Source of the DNA: Lysobacter changpingensis
Lineage (GTDB): Bacteria > Pseudomonadota > Gammaproteobacteria > Xanthomonadales > Xanthomonadaceae
Direction: 5' to 3'
Assembly: GCF_017308985.1 (NCBI RefSeq)
Contig: NZ_JADWPE010000003.1
Coordinates: 1,240,001-1,304,000 of the forward strand
DNA: 64,000 nucleotides
In this document: positions 52,171-61,370 of the stretch, one piece after another
How positions within the stretch are numbered: the first letter of the stretch is position 1
Layout: every line of letters begins with the position of its first letter
Notes under the pieces: generated by a model
The model's input: only the letters and a program-made list of their open reading frames with translations
What the model was told of the DNA's origin: nothing
Databases searched by the model: none
Position numbers and translations under genes: made by a program

Positions 52171-52769
52171 GCGTGTGCTCCCAACCGGTCGCGCAGCAGG
52201 CTGCGCGCGCGGTGCAATTGCGCTTTCGAACTGCCGACCGCCATGCCGAGTTCGGCGGCGATCTCCTCGTGCTTCCAGCCTTCCACGTCGTACAGGACCA
52301 GCACCGCGCGGGCGCGGGGCGGCAGGCTGGCGACGGCGCGTTCCAGGTCCATGGACAGCGCGGTGGTGTGTCCGGCCGAATCGGCGCTGCCGATCAGGTC
52401 GAAGATTTCCTCGTCCGAGTCGCCCTCGTCCTGCGGGCGGCTGCGGCGGCTGCGCAGTTCCATCAGCGCGGTGTTGACCGCCAGCCGGTGCAGCCAGGTC
52501 GAGAACGCCGACTCGAACCGGAACGCCGGCAGCGCCTGCCACGCGCGTACGAAGGCTTCCTGCGTCAGGTCCTCGGCGCGGGCGCCGTGGCCGCCGACCA
52601 GCCGGGCGATCACACCGTGCACGCGGCTGGCGTGGCGACGGTAGAGCGTCTCGAAAGCCCGCATTTCACCGCGCGCCGCCGCTGCCACCAGGCTGCGTTC
52701 CTCGCTGCCGTCGTCCGGGACGGCGGGGGCATCGGTCAGGCTTTCGGTCACGACGGTCAGCATGTCCAT
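52167..52769 (-). CDS. ECF-type RNA polymerase sigma factor
   Basis: A 200-residue sigma-70 family protein with region 2 (AFETLYRRHASRVHGVIARL, ARAEDLTQEAFVRAWQALPAFRFESAFSTWLHRLAVNTAL) and region 4 (AVASLPPRARAVLVLYDVEGWKHEEIAAELGMAVGSSKAQLHRARSLLR) and a short linker in between. Regions 1 and 3 are absent, as in all ECF factors. It is probably held inactive by the membrane protein encoded next. Its start lies 26 bases from the stop of the TPR-sulfotransferase gene, so it could be read from that operon as well as from its own promoter. Confidence 0.93.
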   Translation of the reverse strand: MDMLTVVTESLTDAPAVPDDGSEERSLVAAAARGEMRAFETLYRRHASRVHGVIARLVGGHGARAEDLTQEAFVRAWQALPAFRFESAFSTWLHRLAVNTALMELRSRRSRPQDEGDSDEEIFDLIGSADSAGHTTALSMDLERAVASLPPRARAVLVLYDVEGWKHEEIAAELGMAVGSSKAQLHRARSLLRDRLGAHA

Positions 52770-52795
52770 ATGGATGCGCCGAACGGGGCGCGGGT

Positions 52796-54391
52796 TTAAG
52801 TCGGGTCTGCGACCGGCGCGCCCTGCGGCTCACGCCACGGCGCCAGGCCTTCGAGCAGCGGCCCCAGCCTGTCCGCGTACGGCGCCCAAGCCGCCTTGCG
52901 GCCCTTGATGATGCCGCCCCGCATCTGCGGGCTGCTGGCGGTCGCCACGGCGCCGGGGCGGTCCAGCGTGGTCGCCGACGCGTCCCAGCGCAGCCCGCAG
53001 AAATCGAGCACGCCCCGCATCACGCCTTCCGGATCCTCGACCAGCGCATCGTAGTGCACGTCCAGGATCCGCCCCGGCATCGCCGCATGCCAGTGCGCCA
53101 TGAGCCGGCGGTACTGGCCGTACCACTCGGCGAGTTCGCGCTGGTCGTAGGAGAACGTGTTCACGTCGGAGAACATCGTGCGCAGGTTCGAGAAACACGT
53201 GTCCACCGGATCGCGCACCATGTGCAGGATGCGCGCGTGCGGCAGCGCGCGGGCGATGAAGCCCAGATGGAGGAAGTTCGACGGCAGCTTCTCGGTCAGC
53301 ACCGCGCGGCCCTGCGCGCGATGGGCGGTGTGTTCCAGGAAGCGGCGGCCCAGCGCGGCGTAATCGATCTTGTCGGCGCGGCGCACGAGTTCGGCATCGA
53401 GCACGCCGCGGCTGCGGTAATCGGCGAAGTAGCGCATCTGCGAGGCGAACGAATACGTCTCGCCGCCGTCGGTGACGTCGGGATGCCCGCCCAGCAGCTG
53501 CTCCAGCAGCGTGCTGCCGGAGCGGTGCATGCCGACCACGAACACCGGCCGGTACGGCGCGGGCTCGTCGGCGTGCGTCCGGCCCGCCTTGACGAAGTCC
53601 GCGTCGCACAGCTTCATCAGGCCCTCGAACATGCGCCGCGCATCGGGCCGGTCGTGCGGCGTGAGCTGGCGCTTGGTGCGGCAGGCGTGATCGAGCGCCT
53701 GCCACGACTCCTCGTACTCGCCCACGTCGTGCGCCTCGTTGTGCACGGCGTAGGCCAGGTACACGCGGCTTTCGCTGCCCGGCGGCACGCGCGGGATCAA
53801 CGCTTTCATTCGCGCAAGATGGTTCCGTTCGGGCGTCTGCCTGCGCAGGCGCGAGAGCACCCAGTGCGCCTGCGCGTAGGTCGGCAGGATCGCGATGCAT
53901 TGCTCCAGTTCCTGCTCGGCCTCGTCCATCCGGCCGAAGAACATGTGCACCACGCCGCGGAAATAACGCGCCGGCGCATGTCGTGCATCGCGCTGCACGG
54001 CCAGGTCGAGCAGTTGCATCGCCAGGTCGTTCTCGCCGCTGGTGCTGACCAGCATCGCCACTTCGGTCAGCCACGCGGCGGAGCGGCGTTCCTGCCAGCG
54101 CGAATGCGCCAGGCAGTCCATCAGCAGCGCGGGCTCGTTGAACAGCCGCAGCGCGCGGGCGAGATTGAGCACCGCCTCGTCGCCCTGCGGCCGGGCGGCC
54201 AGCGCGCGCACGGCGTAGTCGCGCGCATCGCGATACCGGCCGAGCGACAGCGCCATGCGCGAGGCGCGCAGCATCGCCATGACGTGGCCGGGATCGAGCG
54301 CGAGCACGCCGTCGTACGAGGTGAGCGCCGCGGCCCACTGGCCCTGCCTGGCGTAGGTTTCGGCCTTCTGCCACAGCGATGCGACGGTCAT
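52796..54391 (-). CDS. TPR-sulfotransferase fusion protein
   Basis: A 531-residue two-part protein. Residues 1 to about 200 hold TPR-like repeats (AETYARQGQWAAALTSYDGVLALDPGH, AVLNLARALRLF, RYFRGVVHMFFGRMDEAEQELEQCIAILP). A Sulfotransfer_3-type domain follows, with the PAPS 5'-loop VVGMHRSGSTLLEQLLGGHP at about 283 and the 3'-phosphate site ILHMVRDPVDTCFSNLR at about 387. Such TPR-sulfotransferases resemble tyrosylprotein sulfotransferases in the catalytic part; the TPR could hold a protein acceptor. The acceptor is unknown. Its ATG overlaps the previous gene's stop (ATGA). Confidence 0.88.
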   Translation of the reverse strand: MTVASLWQKAETYARQGQWAAALTSYDGVLALDPGHVMAMLRASRMALSLGRYRDARDYAVRALAARPQGDEAVLNLARALRLFNEPALLMDCLAHSRWQERRSAAWLTEVAMLVSTSGENDLAMQLLDLAVQRDARHAPARYFRGVVHMFFGRMDEAEQELEQCIAILPTYAQAHWVLSRLRRQTPERNHLARMKALIPRVPPGSESRVYLAYAVHNEAHDVGEYEESWQALDHACRTKRQLTPHDRPDARRMFEGLMKLCDADFVKAGRTHADEPAPYRPVFVVGMHRSGSTLLEQLLGGHPDVTDGGETYSFASQMRYFADYRSRGVLDAELVRRADKIDYAALGRRFLEHTAHRAQGRAVLTEKLPSNFLHLGFIARALPHARILHMVRDPVDTCFSNLRTMFSDVNTFSYDQRELAEWYGQYRRLMAHWHAAMPGRILDVHYDALVEDPEGVMRGVLDFCGLRWDASATTLDRPGAVATASSPQMRGGIIKGRKAAWAPYADRLGPLLEGLAPWREPQGAPVADPT

Positions 54392-55434
54392 GTCCACTCC
54401 TGCGGCGGGTTCATCGGCAACGGTGCATCGAGGAACGGCAGCACGAAACGCTCGGCCCATTCGCGGGCGCGCGCGAGTTCGGCACCGAAGCGCTCCTCGA
54501 CCATCCGCGCTTCCTGTGCACGCTGCCGTGCGCTGTATTCCACCGACATCGCCTTGGCGTTGCGATGGGCGACCTCGCGCGTGCGTTCGCGCACCGCCAT
54601 TTCCGGCGCCGGCAATCGCCACCAGCGCGCGCAGGCGGCGACGGTGTCTTCGGGATCATCGGCAAACGTGGCGAAATCGAGCACGCGCACGCGCTCGCCG
54701 TACCCGCGCACCAGGCTGGCCAGCAGATCGCGCTGCGCCGCCCACTGCAGCGCCACGGCGCACAGCACGTCCGGCGGCTGCAGCGCGTTCGCGGGAAGGC
54801 GGCGGTGCAACGTTCCGGCGGTCAACGCGCGCTCGGCGAGTGCGGGCACTTTCGCCTGCGTTTCCGCGGTTTTCTTGAGGTTGGAGACGAGGAAATCGTC
54901 GAGCGTCGAGGTCAGCAGCACGGCGCGGCTGCCGGGCGAGAGGTCGAGCAGCTCCGGCGCGATGTTCAGCGCGGCGTGCGTGGCCTTCACCAGCACGCCG
55001 CCGCCTTCGCTCCACGGGCGCGACAGCAGGCGCACGGTCGTGCCGCACAGTCCGTCGATCGACCAGCCGGCATGGCGCGCATCGCCGAGACGACGCAGCA
55101 CCAGCGGTTCCTTCAACGCGACCTGGTGCGCCGGCAGGTGCACGGCGCGCGCGAGCAGCGTCGAACCGCAGAACGAAGTGTGGAAGAGCCATGCCGGCGG
55201 GCGTTCCGGCGAAGGCAGCGCCGCGAGGCGCGCGGCCGGAACCTGTTCCACCGAACCCAGCGCCGCGTCGAGCCGCGTGTCCAGGAAGGTCGAACGCTCC
55301 AGCACGTCGACGTCGAGCGTCGCCATCTCGAAGCGGCGGTCGGGCACGTGCAGGTCGACGGGAAACCAGCGCGCGTCGGCGGCGCGACTCGGCGGCGTTG
55401 CGTCCAGGCTCGCGGTTTCCACACGCCCCTCCAC
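54388..55434 (-). CDS. P-loop protein related to sulfotransferases
   Basis: A 348-residue protein of no clearly named family. AWLFHTSFCGSTLLARAVHLP at about residues 82-102 looks like a sulfotransferase 5'-phosphosulfate loop (compare SGSTLL), with LKEPLVLR and GGGVLVKATHAALN following; SRAVLLTSTLDDFLVSNLKK may be the 3'-phosphate site. A poorly matched, possibly non-canonical sulfotransferase is the best reading, and another nucleotide-dependent enzyme cannot be excluded. It is translationally coupled to the TPR-sulfotransferase and starts 13 bases after the 2OG oxygenase stop. Confidence 0.65.
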   Translation of the reverse strand: MEGRVETASLDATPPSRAADARWFPVDLHVPDRRFEMATLDVDVLERSTFLDTRLDAALGSVEQVPAARLAALPSPERPPAWLFHTSFCGSTLLARAVHLPAHQVALKEPLVLRRLGDARHAGWSIDGLCGTTVRLLSRPWSEGGGVLVKATHAALNIAPELLDLSPGSRAVLLTSTLDDFLVSNLKKTAETQAKVPALAERALTAGTLHRRLPANALQPPDVLCAVALQWAAQRDLLASLVRGYGERVRVLDFATFADDPEDTVAACARWWRLPAPEMAVRERTREVAHRNAKAMSVEYSARQRAQEARMVEERFGAELARAREWAERFVLPFLDAPLPMNPPQEWT

Positions 55435-55447
55435 GGGTGATGGACGC

Positions 55448-56035
55448 TCAGGCCGGAACGCGCTGGCGTTCGAACTTGATCGCGAACGTGTAGCGCGGCG
55501 CGTAGCAGATGCGGTTCGGCGGTCGGCCGACGTGCTTGATCGCGCCGTCGAAGATCACCAGACGGCCCGGACGCGGTTGCACCGCGGCGGCCACTTCGTT
55601 GTTCTCGTCGAAGAACATCGTTTCGCCGCCCCACTCCAGGTCCCAGTGCTCGCACAGGTACCACAGCGCGGTGAGGTCGTGCTGGTCGGGCAGGCAATCG
55701 GTGTGGCTGAAGAGCATGTCGCCGAAGGTGGCGACGTTGGTGTACGCGCGGTACGGACGGTAGCCGTACTCGCGCGTGGTGAAGCCCAGCACCGCGCGCG
55801 CGGTGACGTCGAAGATCGGCTGCTGCACGAGCGCTTCGAGCTTCACCTCGGTCGCCCAGTGCTTGTGCTCGGCCGTTTCCGGCCGGGCGACTTCGGTGCG
55901 CGTGAACGCGGCCTTGGCCAGGCCGCGCACGTAATCGGCGACGTTGGGCAGATGCCCGTCGAACACCCGCAGCGGACGACCATCGATCTCGAATTCACGA
56001 CTGGCCGCTAGCGCTGTTGGGTTCGCTGTCGTCAT
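55448..56035 (-). CDS. 2OG-Fe(II) oxygenase, prolyl 4-hydroxylase-like
   Basis: A 195-residue dioxygenase. FSHTDCLPDQHDLTALWYLCEHW gives the HxD iron ligands near residue 113, WGGETMFFDE and GRLVIFDGAIKHVGRP the family's strands with the distal His, and RYTFAIKF the 2-oxoglutarate Arg. This order matches the P4Hc / 2OG-FeII_Oxy_3 group. The substrate could be protein or small molecule. It starts 7 bases after the pckG stop and precedes the two sulfotransferase-type genes, so it is inside the same transcription unit. Confidence 0.87.
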   Translation of the reverse strand: MTTANPTALAASREFEIDGRPLRVFDGHLPNVADYVRGLAKAAFTRTEVARPETAEHKHWATEVKLEALVQQPIFDVTARAVLGFTTREYGYRPYRAYTNVATFGDMLFSHTDCLPDQHDLTALWYLCEHWDLEWGGETMFFDENNEVAAAVQPRPGRLVIFDGAIKHVGRPPNRICYAPRYTFAIKFERQRVPA

Positions 56036-56042
56036 GCGGGCC

Positions 56043-57848
56043 TCAGTTCTCCAATGCCTTGGCGATGCGCTGCTGCTCGTCCTTCAGCGCCTGCGGCATG
56101 CGCGGGCCGTACTCGTCGAGGTACTCGCCGATGCTGGCGAATTCGGCCTGCCAGCCTTCGCGCTCGAACCCGAACAGCTTCGCCCGCGCTTCGTCGGTGA
56201 GTTCCACGCCGTCGAGGTTGATCTCGTCGTCCTTCGGCAGATGGCCGATCGGCGTTTCGACCGAACCAGCTTCGCCCTTCACGCGCTGGATCATCCACTC
56301 CAGCACGCGCAGGTTCTCGCCGAAGCCCGGCCACAGGAACGAACCGTCGTCGCCCTTGCGGAACCAGTTGACGTGGAAGATCTTCGGCAGCTTCGCGCCG
56401 GCCTTGTCGAACGACAGCCAGTGGCCGAAGTAGTCAGCGAAGTTGTAGCCGCAGAAGGGCTTCATCGCCATCGGATCGCGGCGCATCACGCCCACGGCAC
56501 CGGTTGCAGCAGCGGTGGTTTCCGAGCCCATCGCGGCGCCGACGAGCACGCCGTGCGTCCAGTCGCGCGCTTCGAACACCAGCGGCACCAGCGACGGGCG
56601 ACGGCCACCAAAAACGATCGCGCTGATCGGCACGCCGGCGGCGTTCTCGGCTTCCGGCGAATAGCTCGGGCACTGCTTCGCGCTCACGGTGAAGCGCGAG
56701 TTCGGATGCGCGGCCGGGCCCTTGGCCGCGTCGTATGCGTTGCCGCGCCAGTCGGTGACCGGCTGCTGGCCGTTGTCGATGCCTTCCCACCACGGCTGGT
56801 TGTCGGCGGTGACGCCGACATTGGTGAAGATCGTGTTGCTCTGGATCGACTTGAGCGCGTTCGGGTTCGACTTGGCCGACGTGCCTGGCGCGACGCCGAA
56901 GAAGCCGGCTTCCGGATTGATCGCGTACAGGCGGCCATCGGCACCCGGGCGCATCCAGCAGATGTCGTCCCCGACCGTCCACACCTTCCAGCCGTTCGCG
57001 CGATAGCCTTCCGGCGGAATCAGCATCGCCAGGTTGGTCTTGCCGCACGCCGACGGGAATGCCGCGGCGATGTAATGCGTTTCCCCCTGCGGGTTTTCCA
57101 GGCCGAGGATCAGCATGTGTTCGGCGAGCCAGCCTTCCGAACGGGCCTGGTGCGAGGCGATGCGCAGCGCGTGGCACTTCTTGCCCAGCAGCGCGTTGCC
57201 GCCGTAGCCGGAACCGTATGACTTGATCGTCAGTTCCTCGGGGAAATGCATGATGAAACGGCGCTCGGGATCGAGTTCGCCGATCGAATGCAGGCCGCGC
57301 ACGAAGGAGCCCTCGCGCTCGATGCGCGCCAGTGCCGGCGCGCCCATGCGCGTCATGATGCGCATGTTGGCGACCACGTACGGGCTGTCGGTGATTTCCA
57401 CGCCGCAGCGCGACAGCGGCGAATCGATCGGGCCCATGCAGTACGGGACCACGTACATCGTGCGGCCCTTCATGCAGCCGTCGAACAGCGCGTCCATCTT
57501 CGCGTGGCCGTCGGCCGGCGACATCCAGTGGTTGTTCGGGCCGGCGTCGTCGCGCTGCGCGGTGCACACGAAGGTCAGGTGCTCGACGCGGGCGACGTCG
57601 TCCGGATGCGAGCGGTGCAGGTAGCTGTTGGGATGCGTCTTCTCGTTGAGCTTGACCAGCGTGCCGTCGGCCTGCATCTGCGCGATGAGCGCGGCGTTCT
57701 CGGCGTCGCTGCCGTCGCACCAGTGGATCGCGTCGGGCTTGGTCAGCGCGGCGACTTCGGCGACCCAGGCATTCAGCGCGGCGAGCTTGCTGCCCTCGCT
57801 CCCCGGCGCGACGGCAGGTTTGGCGACGTCATGGGAAATGGCATTCAT
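56043..57848 (-). CDS. pckG: Phosphoenolpyruvate carboxykinase (GTP)
   Basis: A 601-residue enzyme converting oxaloacetate and GTP to PEP, CO2 and GDP in gluconeogenesis. The kinase-1 loop AAFPSACGKTNLAMLIPP carries the reactive Cys typical of GTP-type enzymes, and WTVGDDICWMRPG holds a metal-binding Asp pair; MSPADGHAKMDALFDGCMKGRTMYVVPYCMGP and NWFRKGDDGSFLWPGFGENLRVLEWM are family blocks. Length is typical. The start follows GGAGGTAGTTCC. Only 7 bases separate it from the oxygenase gene, so it heads a run of seven minus-strand genes down to DUF4097. Confidence 0.95.
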   Translation of the reverse strand: MNAISHDVAKPAVAPGSEGSKLAALNAWVAEVAALTKPDAIHWCDGSDAENAALIAQMQADGTLVKLNEKTHPNSYLHRSHPDDVARVEHLTFVCTAQRDDAGPNNHWMSPADGHAKMDALFDGCMKGRTMYVVPYCMGPIDSPLSRCGVEITDSPYVVANMRIMTRMGAPALARIEREGSFVRGLHSIGELDPERRFIMHFPEELTIKSYGSGYGGNALLGKKCHALRIASHQARSEGWLAEHMLILGLENPQGETHYIAAAFPSACGKTNLAMLIPPEGYRANGWKVWTVGDDICWMRPGADGRLYAINPEAGFFGVAPGTSAKSNPNALKSIQSNTIFTNVGVTADNQPWWEGIDNGQQPVTDWRGNAYDAAKGPAAHPNSRFTVSAKQCPSYSPEAENAAGVPISAIVFGGRRPSLVPLVFEARDWTHGVLVGAAMGSETTAAATGAVGVMRRDPMAMKPFCGYNFADYFGHWLSFDKAGAKLPKIFHVNWFRKGDDGSFLWPGFGENLRVLEWMIQRVKGEAGSVETPIGHLPKDDEINLDGVELTDEARAKLFGFEREGWQAEFASIGEYLDEYGPRMPQALKDEQQRIAKALEN

Positions 57849-57918
57849 TGCGGAACTACCTCCAGCGGGGGCCGGCTTAGGGAAACTGGTTTTCAGGCTG
57901 ATCGATCATGCCGATGGG

Positions 57919-58620
57919 TCATGCTGAGGGAATCAGCGTGGCCATCATGTGCTCGACGTAGGCCTCGAATTCATCGTGCTGCATGCGCGCCTGGTGCAAC
58001 TGCAGGTTCAGTTGCAGGAAGCCGACGTAGGCGGCGTACAGCAGGCGGGCGCGGTGCTGGGCGTCGGTGCGGCTCAGCCCGGCCTGGCGGAACGAAGCGG
58101 TCAGGTATTCCAGGCGGCGCTCGGAGACGCGCCCGATGACCGGCTGCACCGCCGGGTGGTCGAGCGCCTTGAGCAGCTCGGAATAGATGACGTGCGACTT
58201 GAACTCGTGCGCGACCAGCGTGAACAGCGCGCGCAGGCGTTCGCGCGGGTCGGAAATGGGTTCGAGCTGGCCGAACACGGTTTCCTGTTCGACCTTCTCC
58301 CAGCGCTCCAGCGCGGCGACGAGCAACGCGTCGCGCGAGGGGAAATGCCAGTAGAAGCTGCCCTTGGTGACGCCCAGGCGCCGGGCGAGCGGTTCGACCG
58401 CGACGGCGGCGACGCCCTGTTCGGCGATCAGATCGAGTGCGGCCTGGGCCCAGTCGTCGGCGCTCAGCCGACCGGTGCGCTCCGGTGCGGGCTTGTCCTG
58501 CCCGCTTGCGCGGTCCTGGCCAGCCCCTTCCTGATCGGGATGGGCCTGCTTTGGCTGGGCCGGCTTCGTTTGCGCCGGCTTCGTGTGCGCGGTTGAGCTC
58601 ATGGTTTCAAGTTTAACCAT
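57919..58620 (-). CDS. TetR/AcrR-family transcriptional regulator
   Basis: A 233-residue repressor-type protein. A Lys/Gln/Pro-rich N-terminal tail of about 45 residues precedes the helix-turn-helix (LSADDWAQAALDLIAEQGVAAVAVEPLARRLGVTKGSFYWHFPSRDALL), then a helical ligand domain ending with HDEFEAYVEHMMATL. It is divergent from fadE, with an operator-like inverted repeat in between, so control of fatty-acid oxidation in response to an acyl-CoA is likely. ATG at 58620 or 58602 are both possible; the downstream one gives a 227-residue protein. Confidence 0.88.
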   Translation of the reverse strand: MVKLETMSSTAHTKPAQTKPAQPKQAHPDQEGAGQDRASGQDKPAPERTGRLSADDWAQAALDLIAEQGVAAVAVEPLARRLGVTKGSFYWHFPSRDALLVAALERWEKVEQETVFGQLEPISDPRERLRALFTLVAHEFKSHVIYSELLKALDHPAVQPVIGRVSERRLEYLTASFRQAGLSRTDAQHRARLLYAAYVGFLQLNLQLHQARMQHDEFEAYVEHMMATLIPSA

Positions 58621-58689
58621 ACGCCAGTGGCGGTAACAGTATGCAGGCCGTCAAGACTCCCGAAAGAAGGCATGAAGGCCGGCGTGCGG

Positions 58690-58730
58690 TTGACAGCAAC
58701 GCGGGAATCTTACCATACTCGGCCGTATGG
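58690..58730 (+). promoter_or_regulatory. fadE promoter with overlapping TetR-type operator
   Basis: TTGACA at 58690-58695 is a consensus -35 box; CATACT 18 bases later serves as the -10 box. CCATAC-TCGGCC-GTATGG (58713-58730) is a perfect inverted repeat covering the -10 box, the layout of a repressor operator. A further half-site ACCATAC overlaps the regulator's own start codon at 58617. Confidence 0.7.
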
Positions 58731-58885
58731 CAAGCGTTTGATGCGCGCGCTTGAACGCCGCAGTTTCCAGAAAGGAGTTCCTGGAAGGAGCTCCTGGAAC
58801 GGACCGGATGGCGCCTGCGCATCATCGCGAACCGACCCACTCACCTTCTTAATACGCATCGCCGCACCGCTGCTGGAGCGCCGTC

Positions 58886-61354
58886 ATGAGCATCGCGATT
58901 CCCTTCATTGCCTTCCTGCTGGTAGGGGCCATCGCCGCCTACCACCGCCTGCGCCTTCCAGTGTGGGCGGCGCTGACCGCGACCGCGCTGGTCGCCTGCT
59001 GGCTGCTCGGCGCCAGCGGCACGGCGACGGTGGTCGCAGCGGCCATCACCGCGCTGATCGCGGTGCCGCTGCTGCTGCCGCAGATCCGCCTGCCCTTCAT
59101 CACCAAACCGCTGCTGGGTTTCTACACGAAGATCCTGCCGCCGCTGTCGGAGACCGAACGCGTCGCGCTCGAAGCCGGCACCGTCGGCTGGGAAGGCCAG
59201 CTGTTCTCCGGCAAGCCGGACTGGGACGTGCTGCACAACCAGCCGCGCCCGATGCTGCGCCCGGACGAGCAGGCGTTCCTCGACGGCCCGGTCAACGAGC
59301 TGTGCCGGATGATCGACGACTGGAAGATCACCCACGTCGACGCCGACCTGTCGCCGGAGCTGTGGGACTACATCAAGAAGAACAGGTTCTTCGGCATGAT
59401 CGTGCCGAAGGAATACGGCGGCCTGGGCTTCACCGCACTGGGCAACCACAAGGTGATCCAGAAGCTCGCATCGATGTCGTCGGTGGTGTCCTCCACCGTC
59501 GGCGTGCCGAACTCGCTCGGCCCGGCCGAGCTGCTGATGCACTACGGCACGCAGGAACAGAAGGACTACTACCTGCCGCGCCTGGCCGACGGCCGTGAAG
59601 TGCCGTGCTTCGGCCTGACCGGTCCGTGGGCCGGTTCGGATGCGACGTCGATCCCCGACTACGGCATCGTCTGCATGGGCGAATGGAACGGCGCGCGCGT
59701 GGTCGGCGTGAAGCTGACCTTCGACAAGCGCTACATCACGCTGGCGCCGGTCGCCACGCTCATCGGCCTGGCGTTCCGCATGTACGACCCGGAAGGCCTG
59801 ATCGGCGACAAGCAGGACATCGGCATCACGCTCGCATTGCTGCCGCGCGACACCGCCGGCGTCGAGATCGGCCGCCGCGCGATGCCGCTCAACAGCCCGT
59901 TCCAGAACGGCCCGATCCGCGGCAAGGACGTCTTCATCCCGCTCAGCCAGCTCATCGGCGGCGAAGCCTACGCCGGCAAGGGCTGGCAGATGCTGGTCGA
60001 ATGCCTGTCGATCGGCCGCTCGATCACGCTGCCGTCCACCGCCTCGGGCGGCTCGAAGTACGGCGCGGTGGTCACCGGCGCCTACGCGCGCATCCGCAAG
60101 CAGTTCGGCCTGTCGGTCGGCCGCTTCGAAGGCGTGGAGGAAGCGCTCGCCCGCATCGGCGGCAACGCGTACACCATCAGCGCGCTGGCCGAAGCCTCGG
60201 CCGCGGCGGTGGCGCGCGGCGAACTGCCGGCGGTGCCGTCGACCATCTCGAAGTACCACTGCACCGAGATGGGCCGCGAAGTCGCGCGCGACGTCATGGA
60301 CATCATCGGCGGCAAGGGCATCATTCTGGGTCCGCGCAACTTCGCCGGCCGCAACTGGCAGGCCGCGCCGATCATGATCACGGTGGAAGGCGCGAACATC
60401 ATGACGCGCTCGCTGATGATCTTCGGCCAGGGCGCGATCCTGTGCCATCCGTGGGTGCTGAAGGAAATGAAGGCGGCGACGCTGCCCGATCCGGACGAGC
60501 GCCTGCGCGAGTTCGACCGCAACCTGTTCGGCCACATCGGCTTCGCGATCTCCAACGCCGTGCGTTCGTTCTGGTTCGGCCTGACCGCCGCCAAGATCGG
60601 CGCCGCGCCTGGCGATGCGTACACGCGTCGTTACTACCGCAAGCTCAACCGCTATTCCGCGGCGCTCGCGCTGGTGGCCGACACCTCGATGCTGCTGCTC
60701 GGCGGCAAGCTGAAGTTCAAGGAATCGCTGTCGGGACGTCTGGGCGACGTGCTGAGCAACCTGTACATCGCCAGCGCCCTGCTCAAGCGCTATGCGGACG
60801 AAGGCCGTCCGGTCACCGACCAGCCGCTGCTGGCGTGGTCGATCCACAACGCCACCTTCAAGATCGAGAAGGCGTTCTCCGGCGCGCTGCGCAACTTCCC
60901 GATCCGTCCGATCGGCTGGCTGCTGTGGGCGCTGGTGTTCCCGCTGGGCCGTCGCGCGCAGTACCCGAGCGATCGCCTGGGCCACAAGGTCGCGTCCCTG
61001 CTGATGTCGCCGAACGAAGCGCGCGACCGCCTCGCCGTCGGCGTGTTCACCGAACCGACCGCGAACAACCCGGGTGGGCGCATCGCCAGCTACCTGCAGA
61101 AGGCCGTGCTGGCCGAGCCGGTGGAGCGCAAGTTCCTCAAGGCGCTGAAGCAGAAGGGCATCGAGGCGCACGATTTCGCCGCGCAGCTGGACGAGGGCGT
61201 GCGCGAAGGCTGGATCACCGCCGACGAACGCCGCCAGCTCGAAGAACTGCGCGAGCTGACGATCGACACGATCAGCGTCGACGACTTCGATCCGGAAGAA
61301 CTGCGCGCCGCCACCTCGCAGATCGGCAAGCGCGACAGCCGCTACGCCGCCTGA
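58886..61354 (+). CDS. fadE: Acyl-CoA dehydrogenase, FadE type
   Basis: An 822-residue FAD enzyme catalysing the first step of beta-oxidation, close to the roughly 815 residues of E. coli FadE. Two N-terminal membrane helices (IPFIAFLLVGAIAAY and AALTATALVACWLLG) precede the dehydrogenase: MIVPKEYGGLGFTALG, CFGLTGPWAGSDATSIPDYG (FAD/substrate contact), GRSITLPSTASGG and GGKGIILGPRNFAGRNWQ. The C-terminal DUF1974 part ends at about residue 760 with a helical tail. Electrons go to ETF or the membrane. Its promoter carries an operator for the divergent TetR protein. Confidence 0.94.
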   Translation: MSIAIPFIAFLLVGAIAAYHRLRLPVWAALTATALVACWLLGASGTATVVAAAITALIAVPLLLPQIRLPFITKPLLGFYTKILPPLSETERVALEAGTVGWEGQLFSGKPDWDVLHNQPRPMLRPDEQAFLDGPVNELCRMIDDWKITHVDADLSPELWDYIKKNRFFGMIVPKEYGGLGFTALGNHKVIQKLASMSSVVSSTVGVPNSLGPAELLMHYGTQEQKDYYLPRLADGREVPCFGLTGPWAGSDATSIPDYGIVCMGEWNGARVVGVKLTFDKRYITLAPVATLIGLAFRMYDPEGLIGDKQDIGITLALLPRDTAGVEIGRRAMPLNSPFQNGPIRGKDVFIPLSQLIGGEAYAGKGWQMLVECLSIGRSITLPSTASGGSKYGAVVTGAYARIRKQFGLSVGRFEGVEEALARIGGNAYTISALAEASAAAVARGELPAVPSTISKYHCTEMGREVARDVMDIIGGKGIILGPRNFAGRNWQAAPIMITVEGANIMTRSLMIFGQGAILCHPWVLKEMKAATLPDPDERLREFDRNLFGHIGFAISNAVRSFWFGLTAAKIGAAPGDAYTRRYYRKLNRYSAALALVADTSMLLLGGKLKFKESLSGRLGDVLSNLYIASALLKRYADEGRPVTDQPLLAWSIHNATFKIEKAFSGALRNFPIRPIGWLLWALVFPLGRRAQYPSDRLGHKVASLLMSPNEARDRLAVGVFTEPTANNPGGRIASYLQKAVLAEPVERKFLKALKQKGIEAHDFAAQLDEGVREGWITADERRQLEELRELTIDTISVDDFDPEELRAATSQIGKRDSRYAA

Positions 61355-61370
61355 CGGCAACATCGCAACG

